Below are positions 28,644 to 38,195 of a stretch of DNA of 56,457 nucleotides, one piece after another. The DNA comes from an uncultured Rhodobiaceae bacterium (GTDB taxonomy: Bacteria; Pseudomonadota; Alphaproteobacteria; RS24). Where the stretch lies: assembly GCA_937876775.1 (NCBI GenBank), contig CALEFA010000031.1:1-56457 (forward strand), read 5' to 3'. Under the pieces are notes generated by a model. It was given only the letters and a program-made list of their open reading frames with translations, did not search any database and was not told the origin of the DNA. How positions within the stretch are numbered: the stretch's first letter is position 1; every line of letters begins with the position of its first letter. A program made the position numbers and the translations under genes.

Positions 28644-29378
28644 CTATAGCACTTGGCTGAGGAATAGTTTTGTCCGCTCGTTTTGCGGGTTAGCGAAAAA
28701 TGCCTCGGGATTATTTTGCTCAACAATCTCACCAGCATCCATGAAAATCACTCGATCGGCGACTTGTCGGGCAAATCCCATTTCATGGGTGACGCAAACC
28801 ATTGTCATGCCTTCATCGCCCAACTCGACCATCACATCCAAAACTTCCTTGATCATTTCCGGATCTAGCGCCGAAGTTGGCTCATCGAACAACATGACTT
28901 TCGGATTCATGCAAAGCGCCCGGGCAATGGCAACGCGTTGCTGTTGGCCACCAGATAATTGTCCTGGATATTTATCCGCCTGATCAGGAATCCGTACCCG
29001 CTCAAGAAATTTACGAGCCACTGCCTCTGCCTCAGCCTTGGGCATCTGTAGCACCCACATCGGGGCCAGAGCGCAATTTTCGAGAACCGTCATATGCGGG
29101 AATAAATTAAACTGCTGAAAGACCATGCCAATATTCTTACGCACATCCTCAAGGCTTTTGGTGCCGTCGCCGATTTCTTCGCCATCGAACATGAGGGTTC
29201 CCTCTTGATGTTCTTCCAGCCGATTTATGCAACGAATAAGCGTCGACTTACCCGAGCCAGATGGCCCGCAAATGACGATTTTTTCGCCTTGCGCCACGTC
29301 CAAGTCAATGTCGCGCAAAACATGAAAATTGCCATACCATTTATTCAGCTGACGAATTTGAACGATTGGTTGAGCCAT
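28644..29378 (-). CDS. aapP: General L-amino acid ABC transporter, ATP-binding protein AapP
   Basis: A 244-residue polar-amino-acid ABC ATPase: Walker [10 protein letters not shown]-loop [13 protein letters not shown], signature LSGGQQQR, Walker [16 protein letters not shown] and switch CVTHEMGFA. It powers import through AapQ and AapM. The gene is last in the aapJQMP order, nine bases after aapM. All motifs are intact and the length is normal. Confidence 0.94.
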   Translation of the reverse strand: MAQPIVQIRQLNKWYGNFHVLRDIDLDVAQGEKIVICGPSGSGKSTLIRCINRLEEHQEGTLMFDGEEIGDGTKSLEDVRKNIGMVFQQFNLFPHMTVLENCALAPMWVLQMPKAEAEAVARKFLERVRIPDQADKYPGQLSGGQQQRVAIARALCMNPKVMLFDEPTSALDPEMIKEVLDVMVELGDEGMTMVCVTHEMGFARQVADRVIFMDAGEIVEQNNPEAFFANPQNERTKLFLSQVL

Positions 29379-29386
29379 CGTATTTC

Positions 29387-30496
29387 CTAATCTCTATCCG
29401 TCGACAGACGGTTTTCCATAAATATTGAATAGCGTGACATTGCAAAACAAAACACCCAGAACACAAAGGCGGCGAAGACATAGCCGGTGATATGGGTTTC
29501 TGGCGTTGCCCAGCTGGCATCGGTAAAGTGAAATTGCACAATCCCCAGCAAATCAAACAGGCCAACAATCAGCACCAAGGTCGTGTCTTTAAACAGACCA
29601 ATAAATGTATTCACAATGCCAGGAATCGTCATTTTCAGAGCCTGCGGCAGCACCACGAGGCCGGTGACACGCCAATAGCCTAGCCCAAGCGCCGCCGCCG
29701 CTTCATATTGGCCTTTTGGAATGGCTTGCAATCCGCCGCGAATGACTTCTGCCATATAGGCTGAGGAGAATAAGGCGACACCAATCAGGCACCGCATTAA
29801 TTTGTCGAAATTGACCCCATCGGGCAAAAATAACGGCAGCATGACCGAGGCCATAAATAAGACGGTAATCAGTGGGACGCCTCGAAAAATCTCAATAAAC
29901 CCAATGCACAGACTGCGCACAATCGACATTTCGGATCGCCGCCCAAGAGCCAATAAAATGCCCAATGGCAAGCTGGCGACAATGCCCGTAATGGCAACCA
30001 CGAGGGTCACCAGTAACCCGCCCCAATCCGTGGTTTCAACAGCCACCAAACCAAAGGCGCCTCCGGTGAGCATAAGAAACGCGAAAATGGGAAACGGGCC
30101 GAGCATGAAGATAACATTGGCGCGCTTCCAGCCAATTTGTGGCACCAGTAAGGGAACCAGACCGACAAAACCAATCAGATAAACCAAATCAACGCGCCAG
30201 CGTTCGGCCTCTGGGTAACGGCCATAAATAAATTGCCCAAATTTTGCTTCGATAAAGGGCCAACACGCACCCTGCACCTCTTTCAGACAAGCGGTGCGGT
30301 CAGTGCCAGAGAAACTCGCGTCAATGATTGCCCAATGGAAAACCACATCAATGGTATAATACAAGGCCAAAGCAGCAATTATTGTGAGCAACACATCGCC
30401 GGGCGTGGCGAAAAGGTTTTGCCGCATCCAGCCCCATACGCCAACCACATGTGTGGGTGCCGGACGTGCTGGTTTTGGTTGCCATGTCGCGCTCAT
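29387..30496 (-). CDS. aapM: General L-amino acid ABC transporter permease AapM
   Basis: This 369-residue permease has several hydrophobic segments and a C-terminal HisM-type domain. The EAA loop reads [27 protein letters not shown], followed by [23 protein letters not shown]. The long N-terminal part with an extra periplasmic loop is typical of AapM compared with short HisM-type permeases. It shares one base with the aapQ stop (TAATG), so translation is coupled. It pairs with AapQ in the inner membrane. Confidence 0.94.
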   Translation of the reverse strand: MSATWQPKPARPAPTHVVGVWGWMRQNLFATPGDVLLTIIAALALYYTIDVVFHWAIIDASFSGTDRTACLKEVQGACWPFIEAKFGQFIYGRYPEAERWRVDLVYLIGFVGLVPLLVPQIGWKRANVIFMLGPFPIFAFLMLTGGAFGLVAVETTDWGGLLVTLVVAITGIVASLPLGILLALGRRSEMSIVRSLCIGFIEIFRGVPLITVLFMASVMLPLFLPDGVNFDKLMRCLIGVALFSSAYMAEVIRGGLQAIPKGQYEAAAALGLGYWRVTGLVVLPQALKMTIPGIVNTFIGLFKDTTLVLIVGLFDLLGIVQFHFTDASWATPETHITGYVFAAFVFWVFCFAMSRYSIFMENRLSTDRD

Positions 30497-31632
30497 TAGT
30501 TTTGCCCTACCAGCGCAATCCGCGCATTATATCGATTCATTGCCCAAGACGTCAGCAAGCTTAAAAGCAAATACACCATCATAGTAATGAAAATAATTTC
30601 AATGGCTTGGCCAACTTGGGTCAATGTTGTGCCTGCAAATACGGATACAATATCCGGATAAGCGATGGCGACGGCCAATGATGAGTTCTTTGTCAGATTG
30701 AGATACTGGCTGGTCAGTGGCGGAATAATCACCCGCAAGGATTGGGGGATAACGACAAGGCTCAAAGCGCGATTATGCGACAGGCCGAGGGCAGCAGCGG
30801 CTTCTCTTTGCCCTTGATAGACCGACATAATGCCAGCCCGCACAATTTCCGCAATAAACGCCGCCGTATAAAGGCTCAAAGCCAGCAGAAGAGCGACAAA
30901 CTCAGGTATCACCGACATTCCGCCACGGAAGTTAAATCCGCGCAGTGACGGTATATCGGCCGCAAACGGCAAACCGGCCACCGCGCCTGCCAGCAGCAAA
31001 ACGGCCAAGCTCACGATACCCAAAGGCTTCCAAAAAGCGACTATTTGGCCGGTCGCCAGAAACAGTTTGCGGGCCCGGCGTCGCAAGCCAATTGCGGTGA
31101 CGATAATGGCCAGTAAGGCCAAGCCATAGAAACCCGCCCCGTCCATAAAACTAACGGATGGAAGGGCGAAACCGCGATTGCTCAAAAACATCACATCGCC
31201 AATATTGATGGCCTGACGCGGCGACGGCAAATTGCGCAAAACCCCGAAGTACCAAAACATAATCTGCAAAAGCAGAGGTACATTGCGAAAAATTTCAATG
31301 TAGACCATGGCGATTTTGCTGATTAGCCAGTTACGCGACAAGCGCCCGACGCCAAGCAGAAAGCCCAGAACGGAAGCGAAGATAATGCCAAGAACCGAGA
31401 CTAAAAGCGTGTTCAGCAGACCAATGATCAACACCTGTCGATAACTATCGTCTTCATCATAATCAATTAAAGTTTGGCTTATGCCAAAACCAGCCCGTTC
31501 GTTCAAAAACCCAAACCCAGAGGCAATATTTTGCCGGTCGAGGTTGTCCGCCACATTAGCGATGAGCCAACCAATTCCGGCCACCACCAAGGCTAGCGTC
31601 ACAAGCTGCAATAGAGCGTCACGGCGGCTCAC
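30496..31632 (-). CDS. aapQ: General L-amino acid ABC transporter permease AapQ
   Basis: A 378-residue permease: membrane segment near the N-terminus, FGFLNERAGFGISQTLIDY (typical of AapQ), and the EAA loop [28 protein letters not shown] before the last membrane helices. It starts with GTG at 31632. With AapM it forms the membrane channel for a broad range of L-amino acids delivered by AapJ. It is second in the operon. Confidence 0.94.
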   Translation of the reverse strand: MSRRDALLQLVTLALVVAGIGWLIANVADNLDRQNIASGFGFLNERAGFGISQTLIDYDEDDSYRQVLIIGLLNTLLVSVLGIIFASVLGFLLGVGRLSRNWLISKIAMVYIEIFRNVPLLLQIMFWYFGVLRNLPSPRQAINIGDVMFLSNRGFALPSVSFMDGAGFYGLALLAIIVTAIGLRRRARKLFLATGQIVAFWKPLGIVSLAVLLLAGAVAGLPFAADIPSLRGFNFRGGMSVIPEFVALLLALSLYTAAFIAEIVRAGIMSVYQGQREAAAALGLSHNRALSLVVIPQSLRVIIPPLTSQYLNLTKNSSLAVAIAYPDIVSVFAGTTLTQVGQAIEIIFITMMVYLLLSLLTSWAMNRYNARIALVGQN

Positions 31633-31669
31633 TAGAAAAGATAATTTAGAGATAGTGTTACCCTATGTG

Positions 31670-32695
31670 CTAGCGAATGGGCGGCGCATATTGCAGTCCG
31701 CCATCTTTCCAAAGTGCGTTGACGCCACGGGCAATCCCTAAAGGCGTGTCCTTGCCAACATTGCGCTCAAAAGTCTCGGCATAATTACCGACCGTACGGA
31801 TAATATGATAGGCCCAATCATTGCTAATGCCCATATTGGCACCGAATGAACCATCAAGCCCCAAAAGCCGCTTTATAGATGGGTTGGTTGAGCTTTTCAT
31901 TGTTTCGACATTGCTCGACGTCACACCCAATTCTTCTGCGTTCAACATAGCATTATGCGACCAGCGCACAATATCGCCCCACTGATTATCACCCTGACGC
32001 ACCACCGGCCCTAACGGCTCTTTAGAAATGATTTGCGGCAAGACGACATGCGCCTTTGGATCGGTTAATTTCAAGCGTTGGGCATAAAGTGCTGATTGGT
32101 CGGTCGTGTAAGCATCGCAACGCCCCGTATTATAGGCCGATACGGCCTCATCGGCTTTTTCAAAAGCTACCATTTCATACTGCATATTATGGGTCCGGAA
32201 GTAATCAGCAGCATTCAATTCAGTAGTTGTGCCCAAATTGGTGCACAGGCTAGCGCCATCAAGTTCTTTCGTGCTGGTAATGCCCAATTCGGCACGCACC
32301 ATAAACCCCTGCCCGTCATAATAATTCACGCCGGTAAAATCGACACCCAGTGCCGTATCGCGGTGCATTGACCAAGTTGTGTTGCGCGCCAGTAAATCAA
32401 CCTCACCCGATTGCAGGGCGGTAAACCGCTCTTTGGCTGACAACGGGGTGAATTTTACCTTTTCATCCGTGCCAAACACAGCAGCGGCAACGGCGCGGCA
32501 CAAATCAACATCGATACCATTCCAATTACCCTTATCATCTGGATTGGAAAATCCGGGAAGCCCTTGCGAAACACCGCATTTGACATACCCACGCTGCTGA
32601 ACCACCTGCAACGTATCTTCGGCGGCGCGCACTGGCAGCAAGGTCAAAAGGGTGAGAGCCGCTGAGGCGGCAAAAATTTCTGCAAGCTTTTTCAT
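31670..32695 (-). CDS. aapJ: General L-amino acid ABC transporter substrate-binding protein AapJ
   Basis: A 341-residue periplasmic binding protein with a signal peptide (about 1-24, ending VRA-AED). Family segments are QQRGYVKCGVSQGLPGFS, the amino-acid-binding DVDLCRAVAAAVFG, and ARNTTWSMHRDTALGVDFTGVNYYDGQGF. AapJ captures many L-amino acids with high affinity, which suits an organism living on dilute organic nitrogen. It is the first gene of aapJQMP, divergent from a PLP enzyme gene over only 47 bases, so the two promoters must overlap. Confidence 0.95.
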   Translation of the reverse strand: MKKLAEIFAASAALTLLTLLPVRAAEDTLQVVQQRGYVKCGVSQGLPGFSNPDDKGNWNGIDVDLCRAVAAAVFGTDEKVKFTPLSAKERFTALQSGEVDLLARNTTWSMHRDTALGVDFTGVNYYDGQGFMVRAELGITSTKELDGASLCTNLGTTTELNAADYFRTHNMQYEMVAFEKADEAVSAYNTGRCDAYTTDQSALYAQRLKLTDPKAHVVLPQIISKEPLGPVVRQGDNQWGDIVRWSHNAMLNAEELGVTSSNVETMKSSTNPSIKRLLGLDGSFGANMGISNDWAYHIIRTVGNYAETFERNVGKDTPLGIARGVNALWKDGGLQYAPPIR

Positions 32696-32742
32696 AAGAG
32701 ACCTCTTAAAGTGATACGCTATGGTAACATTTTTGCGCAGGA

Positions 32743-33906
32743 ATGATACAAGTGAAAGAAGAAACTAAGATTATCTTGGCTGGCCGTCATCCGCAAGACC
32801 ACGAAGGCGCTGTCAACACGCCAGTTTATCACGCCTCAACAATTCTATATCCATCACTTGCCGCACTGCGTGGTCGCGAACCAATGCGCTATACATATGG
32901 TCGACGCGGCACCCCAACCAGCAAAGCTTTAGAAGAGGCCATGTGCGACCTTGAAGGGGCCGACGGTTGCGTAATAACACCATCTGGTGCCAGTGCGGTG
33001 GCCGTCGCCATTTTAAGCGTTGCTAAAGCTGGCGATCATATTCTGATGGTCGATAGTGCGTATTATCCAACCCGCTCTTTTTGCGATAAAATGCTGGCAG
33101 GTTTGGGCATTGAAACCGAATATTATGACCCGTTACTGGGAGCCGACATCGCCTCTCTGTTTCGAGATAATACGTCGTTGGTTTTTATGGAAAGCCCCGG
33201 TTCGCAAACTTTTGAGGTGCAAGACGTACCGGCCATTTGCGCCGCGGCAAAATCGGCCAAGATAAAAACCGCCATTGATAACACATGGGCGTCTCCGCAT
33301 TTTTTCAAACCGCTGGTGCATGGCGTTGATCTATCAATACAAGCGGCCACTAAATATATCGTGGGTCACGCCGACGCCCTGCTGGGAACGGTCTGCGCCA
33401 ATAAAGCCTCGCATTCAGATCTTCGCCATATCCATGGGCTATTGGGTTTATGCGCTGGCCCCGATGACGTGTTTTTGGCCCTCCGAGGCCTGCGCACGCT
33501 ATCGACCCGATTGAGACAGCACCAAGAAAGCGCAATCGCCATCGCCAAATGGCTGCAAACCTTTGATTTTGTGCGTCAGGTTTTCCATCCGGCTTTGCCA
33601 GAGGCGCAAGGGCATGACATTTGGCAGCGCGATTTCACCGGCGCGGCTGGGCTTTTTGCGTTCGAGGTTAATCCGTGCAGCGAACAGCAATTGGCCAATA
33701 TGCTCGACCATATGTCGCTATTTGGCATGGGCTATAGCTGGGGTGGTTTTGAAAGCCTCATCGTGCCGGCAGAAATCACGCGCACGGCAACGGCTTTTGA
33801 CAACAGCCGTCAATTGCTCCGGCTTAATATTGGCCTTGAGCACATTGACGACTTAAAAAATGATTTATATCAGGGGTTTATTCGCGCCGGCTATCTTAAG
33901 GCTTAA
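32743..33906 (+). CDS. metC: Cystathionine beta-lyase-like PLP enzyme
   Basis: A 387-residue Cys/Met-metabolism PLP enzyme: TPVYHASTILYPSLAALRG, the PLP phosphate region TPSGASAVAVAIL, and the Schiff-base lysine in QAATKYIVGHADALLG. The family splits cystathionine or sulfur amino acids into ammonia, pyruvate and a thiol. The YSWGGFESL near the C-terminus is typical of MetC rather than MetB. The start is ATG 32743; a GTG at 32752 is also possible. It is divergent from aapJ, so uptake and use of amino acids may be linked. Its stop overlaps the convergent Sel1 gene (TTAA). Confidence 0.88.
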   Translation: MIQVKEETKIILAGRHPQDHEGAVNTPVYHASTILYPSLAALRGREPMRYTYGRRGTPTSKALEEAMCDLEGADGCVITPSGASAVAVAILSVAKAGDHILMVDSAYYPTRSFCDKMLAGLGIETEYYDPLLGADIASLFRDNTSLVFMESPGSQTFEVQDVPAICAAAKSAKIKTAIDNTWASPHFFKPLVHGVDLSIQAATKYIVGHADALLGTVCANKASHSDLRHIHGLLGLCAGPDDVFLALRGLRTLSTRLRQHQESAIAIAKWLQTFDFVRQVFHPALPEAQGHDIWQRDFTGAAGLFAFEVNPCSEQQLANMLDHMSLFGMGYSWGGFESLIVPAEITRTATAFDNSRQLLRLNIGLEHIDDLKNDLYQGFIRAGYLKA

Positions 33907-34535
33907 AGTCCACCGGGAATAAAATTCTCGGCCCGCGCCTCGCCTTCAGCCAATTCTTCCGCCGTCATCACTGCCACCAGCCCTTCCAAGGCTTTAGAAG
34001 CAAAGGGGAAGAATCCTTGATCGCGCGACAACACATAATATTTATATGCCTCAACGCGGTCTTGCTCGATGCCCTCACCGTTCTCCAGCATGGCAGCAAT
34101 GTTAAACATGGCTGATGGCACACCAAGACGCGCCGCGCGCAAATAAAGTTCCGCTGCTTTTTCGCGATTCTCGGGCACGCCGGTTCCGTAATCATAATAG
34201 CCCGCCAGCTCAGCTAAGGCGCGCGCATCACCGTCATCCGCCGCCTGCATGAGATATTTGAGAGCCAATTTGACATCGCGCTCAACAATTTTGGCATCAA
34301 AATATTCAACAGCCAGCTGATAAGCGGCGCCGGAGTCACCTGCTGCTGCGGCTCTTTTCCAATGATCAAGCGCCTCGCTATAAAGGCCGCGCTGATACAT
34401 TTCGCGCCCTTCGCGCTCGCTATAAGCTATGGCCGTTGAAGCAAAGCCGAAAATGACCAAGGTGAAAACGGCTGCCACCAGGCCAGCAAGCGGTCGACGG
34501 TTTAATATTACGGACATTGCTTGAACCTTATTCAT
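33903..34535 (-). CDS. Exported Sel1-repeat protein
   Basis: The 210-residue protein has an N-terminal signal peptide or anchor (hydrophobic LAGLVAAVFTLVIFGFAST, ending AIA-YSERE), then Sel1-like helical repeats: ALDHWKRAAAAGDSGAAYQLA, ALKYLMQAADDGDARALAELA, AAELYLRAARLGVPSAMFNIA, and a last copy EAYKYYVLSRDQG. Such repeats bind other proteins, often in the envelope. I chose ATG 34535 because AAGGAG lies seven bases upstream. The function is unknown. Confidence 0.82.
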   Translation of the reverse strand: MNKVQAMSVILNRRPLAGLVAAVFTLVIFGFASTAIAYSEREGREMYQRGLYSEALDHWKRAAAAGDSGAAYQLAVEYFDAKIVERDVKLALKYLMQAADDGDARALAELAGYYDYGTGVPENREKAAELYLRAARLGVPSAMFNIAAMLENGEGIEQDRVEAYKYYVLSRDQGFFPFASKALEGLVAVMTAEELAEGEARAENFIPGGL

Positions 34536-34637
34536 TTTCACGCTCCTTGCACTTATGAGACGATTTCACAATTGCTATCATGATTTATTTAGCGTTAATT
34601 AATTCCCAAGTAAACACAAGCATTTTGGAGTTGCCTC

Positions 34638-35399
34638 GTGATCCTCGGCATTATTTGCAATCGTAAATCACATGAAATCGACACGCTGCAATCGGTTAAC
34701 CACACTTATTTACGCGCCGTCGAAGCCTATATGGACGTCCAGCCCATGTTGATTCCGGCCACCACCAATGCCGAGCAGATGATTAACGCTGAATTAATCA
34801 TCAGTCGCCTTGATGGTCTGCTGATTACTGGCAACCGAAGCAATTTGCATCCGTCGCACTATGGCGCGGACGAAACACCCGCCCATGCGCCATTTGACCG
34901 TCAACGTGACGCCGCCAGCCTTGCGCTGATTAAGGCGGCTCTGGAGCAAGACCTGCCGATGCTGGCTGTTTGTCGCGGGACGCAGGAACTGAATGTCGTG
35001 TGCGGCGGCAATTTGCATGCTGAACTGCACGACATGGATGGTCGTCTTGACCACCGCACGCCAGCCCTGCCCGACGCGGCTGACGACGACACGGCTGCCG
35101 CCACGATTTATGCCGCGCGTCATCGTGTCAGCTTTGCTGAAAATGGCTATTTTCAAAACCTTTTGAACACGGACAATGCCATGATTAATTCGCTTCATCG
35201 CCAAGCCATTGACCGGTTGGGCGACGATCTGTGCATTGAAGCAACGGCAGAGGATGGCACGATTGAGGCGGTTCGCCACACAAAACAGCGCTATTGCCTT
35301 GGCGTGCAGTGGCATCCGGAAATGCAAACTGGTGAGAATATTATTTCCGCCGCTTTGTTCGCCGATTTTAATCGCGCCATGAGACTTGCTCAACATTAA
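34638..35399 (+). CDS. Gamma-glutamyl-gamma-aminobutyrate hydrolase-like amidotransferase
   Basis: A class I glutamine amidotransferase-like hydrolase of the PuuD type, 253 residues. The nucleophile Cys is in LPMLAVCRGTQELNVVCGGNL and the catalytic His/Glu pair in GVQWHPEMQ. PuuD-type enzymes cleave gamma-glutamyl-GABA in putrescine use; other members act on related gamma-glutamyl amides. It starts with GTG 34638, with GGAG upstream. It is followed after 18 bases by a patatin-like gene. No other putrescine genes are near, so the substrate is open. Confidence 0.82.
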   Translation: MILGIICNRKSHEIDTLQSVNHTYLRAVEAYMDVQPMLIPATTNAEQMINAELIISRLDGLLITGNRSNLHPSHYGADETPAHAPFDRQRDAASLALIKAALEQDLPMLAVCRGTQELNVVCGGNLHAELHDMDGRLDHRTPALPDAADDDTAAATIYAARHRVSFAENGYFQNLLNTDNAMINSLHRQAIDRLGDDLCIEATAEDGTIEAVRHTKQRYCLGVQWHPEMQTGENIISAALFADFNRAMRLAQH

Positions 35400-35417
35400 C
35401 CATGGGAGCCGGCAAAT

Positions 35418-36512
35418 ATGTTGACCAATTTAACCATTGCAGCAGGCCCTAGCGCCTACGCACATATCCAGAAGAACGGTCTTTCCGCCGATGATATAGC
35501 GGCGATTTTCGGCGCTTCCGGTGCGGCTAAATGGTTAGCCATCACCGGGCTCGATAGTGCCGTTTTTGGCAGCTTTATGAAACAACGGCAAAAGCCGCAA
35601 GCCGTTGACCTATTCGGCACTTCGGTTGGCGCCTTCAAACTAGCAGCCGCTGCGCGCCAAGACCCAGCGCAATCTTTAGAGCAAATGGCCGATTTATATA
35701 TTCATCAAAGCTATGACGGCGATGCTGGATTTGACAAAATCGACTCGGAGACCGACAAAATTCTGAACGCCATCACCGGTGCAGGCGACAAGCAGACCTT
35801 GCGTGGGGTTGAAGAAATCCTGACAAATCCAGCCTATCATTTACATATTGGTGCCGTGCGCTGCCATGGCTTGCTCAACCATCGCGATCGAAAGTGGCAA
35901 GCCTTAGCTTTGGTGCAAGCCGGCATGGGGTCGCTGATCAGCGCTAAGCATCTACGTGGGCTGGCCGAGCGCGTCGTCTTCTCAGATCCGCGAAGCCAAC
36001 TGAACTTTGAGGCAAGAGACGGTTTTCCTGTCCGGCATACAAAATTGGATAACAGCAATTTTGCCGCCGCACTCAAAGCTTCTGGCTCTATTCCGGTTTA
36101 CATGCCGCCTGTCGATATCCTCGCCGACGCTTCACATATTTACCATGATGGCGGCATGCTGGATTACCACCCTATTCCGGCCAATTTCTGGCCGCAACAC
36201 GATGGCCTCATTCTCTATCCGCATTTTTACGATCACTTCAAAAACCGTTGGTTTGACAAATTCTATCCGTGGCGTCGTGCTTCCGCCGACCAGCTAGATA
36301 AGGTGGTGATGATTGCTCCCAACCGCGATTATGTCGCGCGCCTGCCGGACGGAAAAATTCCGTCGCGGCAGGATTTTGTGAAGTATGTGAAAAACGAACC
36401 GCTGCGGTTTGCAAAATGGCAAAACGTCGTGGCCCGCAGCTACGCACTTGGCGAAGAGTTCCTCGCAGTCTGCGCCTCAGGCGATATTGCCGCTCATGTT
36501 CGACCACTGTGA
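35418..36512 (+). CDS. Patatin-like phospholipase domain protein
   Basis: The 364-residue protein has the patatin catalytic pair: the nucleophile elbow LFGTSVGAFK (GxSxG) at about residues 66-75 and the Asp in YHDGGMLDYHP. An early AIFGASGAAKW could serve as the oxyanion-hole segment. The family cleaves acyl esters of phospholipids or storage lipids. No signal peptide or membrane helix is seen, so it is probably cytosolic or membrane-associated. Its stop overlaps the next small gene as GTGA. Confidence 0.8.
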   Translation: MLTNLTIAAGPSAYAHIQKNGLSADDIAAIFGASGAAKWLAITGLDSAVFGSFMKQRQKPQAVDLFGTSVGAFKLAAAARQDPAQSLEQMADLYIHQSYDGDAGFDKIDSETDKILNAITGAGDKQTLRGVEEILTNPAYHLHIGAVRCHGLLNHRDRKWQALALVQAGMGSLISAKHLRGLAERVVFSDPRSQLNFEARDGFPVRHTKLDNSNFAAALKASGSIPVYMPPVDILADASHIYHDGGMLDYHPIPANFWPQHDGLILYPHFYDHFKNRWFDKFYPWRRASADQLDKVVMIAPNRDYVARLPDGKIPSRQDFVKYVKNEPLRFAKWQNVVARSYALGEEFLAVCASGDIAAHVRPL

Positions 36513-36799
36513 AAACATTTGAGTTAACAAATTGCCTTGAAACCGTCGGCAGCAGGTTGATTAGAATCCGTAAACCAAACCAACCCACTCATGTGGTCAG
36601 CTTTCTACTGATTGTTTTTAACCTTTCGGTGATCAAGGGAGGCTTGGAATATCACGCCAGCATTGACACCTGTCCTGACCAGCAAATACTTGTCTGGCTC
36701 CACAGCTTGTTCGCACAAGTCAGCACCGCCACACTTTTCGGCATATGGCTGTTGGTCAATTTCATTTTAATGCTGGGCGCGTGGCAACTGAGCAATTAA
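36509..36799 (+). CDS. Small membrane protein of unknown function
   Basis: A 96-residue reading frame that starts at GTG 36509, overlapping the patatin-like stop (GTGA), which suggests translational coupling. It has two hydrophobic segments, at about residues 29-44 (VVSFLLIVFNLSVIKG) and 73-92 (TLFGIWLLVNFILMLGAWQL), separated by a loop with one Cys. I do not recognise a family. The tight overlap and membrane pattern argue that it is real, but no similarity supports it. Confidence 0.5.
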   Translation: MKTFELTNCLETVGSRLIRIRKPNQPTHVVSFLLIVFNLSVIKGGLEYHASIDTCPDQQILVWLHSLFAQVSTATLFGIWLLVNFILMLGAWQLSN

Positions 36800-36818
36800 G
36801 CGAAAAACCTCTAGAAAA

Positions 36819-36895
36819 TGGCGACCCCGGCAGGACTTGAACCTGCAACCTCAAGATTAGAAGTCTCGCGCTCTATCCAGTTGAGCTACGGGGCC
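36819..36895 (-). tRNA. tRNA-Arg(TCT)
   Basis: Read on the minus strand, acceptor GGCCCCG pairs with CGGGGTC (one G-U). The anticodon loop is CTTCTAA with anticodon TCT. The D-arm TAGCTCAACTGGATAGAGC and T-arm GGTTCAAGTCC are canonical. CCA is encoded (36819-36821). The gene borders a small region with a broken hydrolase and two unknown membrane proteins. Confidence 0.95.
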
Positions 36896-37090
36896 GTTTG
36901 CCGTTGTCCAAAGTTCCCATGTTAAATGGGGCCCAGGTAACCAAGCGATCTACTTTGTCCGCTTCCGGAACGACAACATAAAAGGCTTTTGTCTTCGTGT
37001 CACCGATAAGAATTGTTTTTTGCAGTTAGGCAATAGCTCGTGAAGAAAACCAAGCAAATTAAAAGCTGTAAAGCCTATTCAGGATGCGAG

Positions 37091-37513
37091 TCATTGAAGT
37101 GCCCTCGCACTTAAACAGTTTCCATCGGTCAATTTTCCCAAGCGCGCCGCCTGCACAAATTCCATCGCGTCATTTATAGAATGGCTCAATGTATTCAAAT
37201 GCGCTTTATCTTTATAAACGACCGAATGAACTGTAGAACCTGCATCACAGAGTTTTGACACCAATGCTTGCTGCATTCTAAGAGGGGTATCTTTATCCAT
37301 CGCGCCAGACGCAATAAAAATCGGCACTTTCAGTCCTAATTCAGGGTATTGCATCAATTTAAAAGCCTTCTCCAATCCAGAGTTCGGCGACCTGATGAAG
37401 CTATTATTATAGGTGAGCTTCTCTTCAGAAATAATCTCCCGCATTTTTCGGTTACATATCGCACTTATTCGTTGAGCTACTGGGCGCGCTTTATCTGACA
37501 GATAATCATTCAT
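37091..37513 (-). pseudogene. C-terminal remnant of an alpha/beta hydrolase
   Basis: The 140-residue frame contains only the last part of an alpha/beta hydrolase: VPIFIASGAMDKDTPLRMQQAL with the catalytic Asp region, and KDKAHLNTLSH with the catalytic His. The nucleophile elbow (GxSxG) and the first half of the fold are missing, and the sequence upstream (37514-37607) is regulatory for the next gene. It is probably a truncated, inactive remnant. The ATG at 37513 could still give a stable fragment. Confidence 0.6.
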
Positions 37514-37553
37514 CGAATTTTAACTGGCATTTGCCAATGAACTATGTTCGGTT

Positions 37554-37599
37554 TTTAAAGTTAATAACTTTAGAGATTTAAAGTTAACAACTTTAGAGG
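37554..37599 (+). repeat. Tandem 23-bp repeat with internal palindromes before membrane gene
   Basis: Two adjacent 23-base copies (37554-37576 and 37577-37599) differ at two positions. Each contains a 15-base dyad, AAAGTTAATAACTTT and AAAGTTAACAACTTT. The end of copy two, with the next bases, forms the AGAGGAG ribosome site of the gene at 37608. The repeats could be tandem operator sites or leader hairpins. Confidence 0.75.
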
Positions 37600-37607
37600 A
37601 GAAGATT

Positions 37608-38030
37608 ATGACTGAAATGGAAATTTTTATGCTTCAAGCCCAAAGTGTCCAAGGTACAGGCATGTATCAAGTCGCGATGGCATTCAGTATCTGGGTGGCG
37701 TTCCGAATTGCATCGAATGTTGGACAAAATTACAGCGACAATATTCTCGCTAAAATCTCATCCACTATTTTTGGCCTCGGCACGTTGTTTTTCTTCAACA
37801 TGACCTATGCTTTCTGGAACTTTAACATGGTTAGCACCGGTCATCGTCTGGCTGAGCTGAAAGCCTCTGGCGGAGACGTCTCGGCCTTGGCAACAGGATT
37901 TATTGCCGATTCAGGTGCCACAGCAACACCACCAGTATTCTCAGTGGTCCCAAGCGACCCTGTGTTTATTCTGATGTTGTTGGCAATCGCCTATATGATT
38001 TTGCGCCCGACCTGGGGCGCCAACAAGTAA
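37608..38030 (+). CDS. Small integral membrane protein, paralogue of the next gene
   Basis: A 140-residue protein with three hydrophobic segments: about 19-33 (MYQVAMAFSIWVAFR), 48-72 (SSTIFGLGTLFFFNMTYAFWNF) and 118-133 (PVFILMLLAIAYMILRP). Between them lie SDNILAK and the loop region FIADSGATATPP. I do not recognise the family. It shares spacing and residues (AF..W...R, DNIL, FIA..G, final P..PV) with the protein at 38196, so the two are diverged duplicates. It has an AGAGGAG ribosome site, tandem palindromes upstream and its own strong terminator, the layout of a highly expressed single gene. Confidence 0.82.
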   Translation: MTEMEIFMLQAQSVQGTGMYQVAMAFSIWVAFRIASNVGQNYSDNILAKISSTIFGLGTLFFFNMTYAFWNFNMVSTGHRLAELKASGGDVSALATGFIADSGATATPPVFSVVPSDPVFILMLLAIAYMILRPTWGANK

Positions 38031-38073
38031 ACGCTCAAATCGAAAAGCACATGAAAAATGGTGCAGATTATAG

Positions 38074-38100
38074 AAAAGGGCGCGAAAGCGCCCTTTTTTT
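38074..38100 (+). terminator. Rho-independent terminator after first membrane gene
   Basis: AAAAGGGCGC (38074-38083), a GAAA tetraloop and GCGCCCTTTT (38088-38097) form a perfect ten-base stem that runs into further T residues. Confidence 0.95.
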
Positions 38101-38195
38101 GTTTTGGATAAGTGACCACAATGAAATGACTTGTCTTACATTTGTCATGGAAAAGTGCTCCGCTTATTAAGTGAAGTAAGTTAATGGAGGAAGAA

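Noticed and set aside
34794-35396. Open frame of 200 codons opposite the PuuD-like gene
   Set aside because: Antisense shadow of a gene with clear amidotransferase motifs; no family sequence of its own.
36855-37010. Minus-strand frame reading KTILIGDTKTKAFYVVVP and on into the tRNA-Arg region
   Set aside because: It lacks a start codon and ribosome site and runs into the tRNA gene. Too short and isolated to call a gene remnant.
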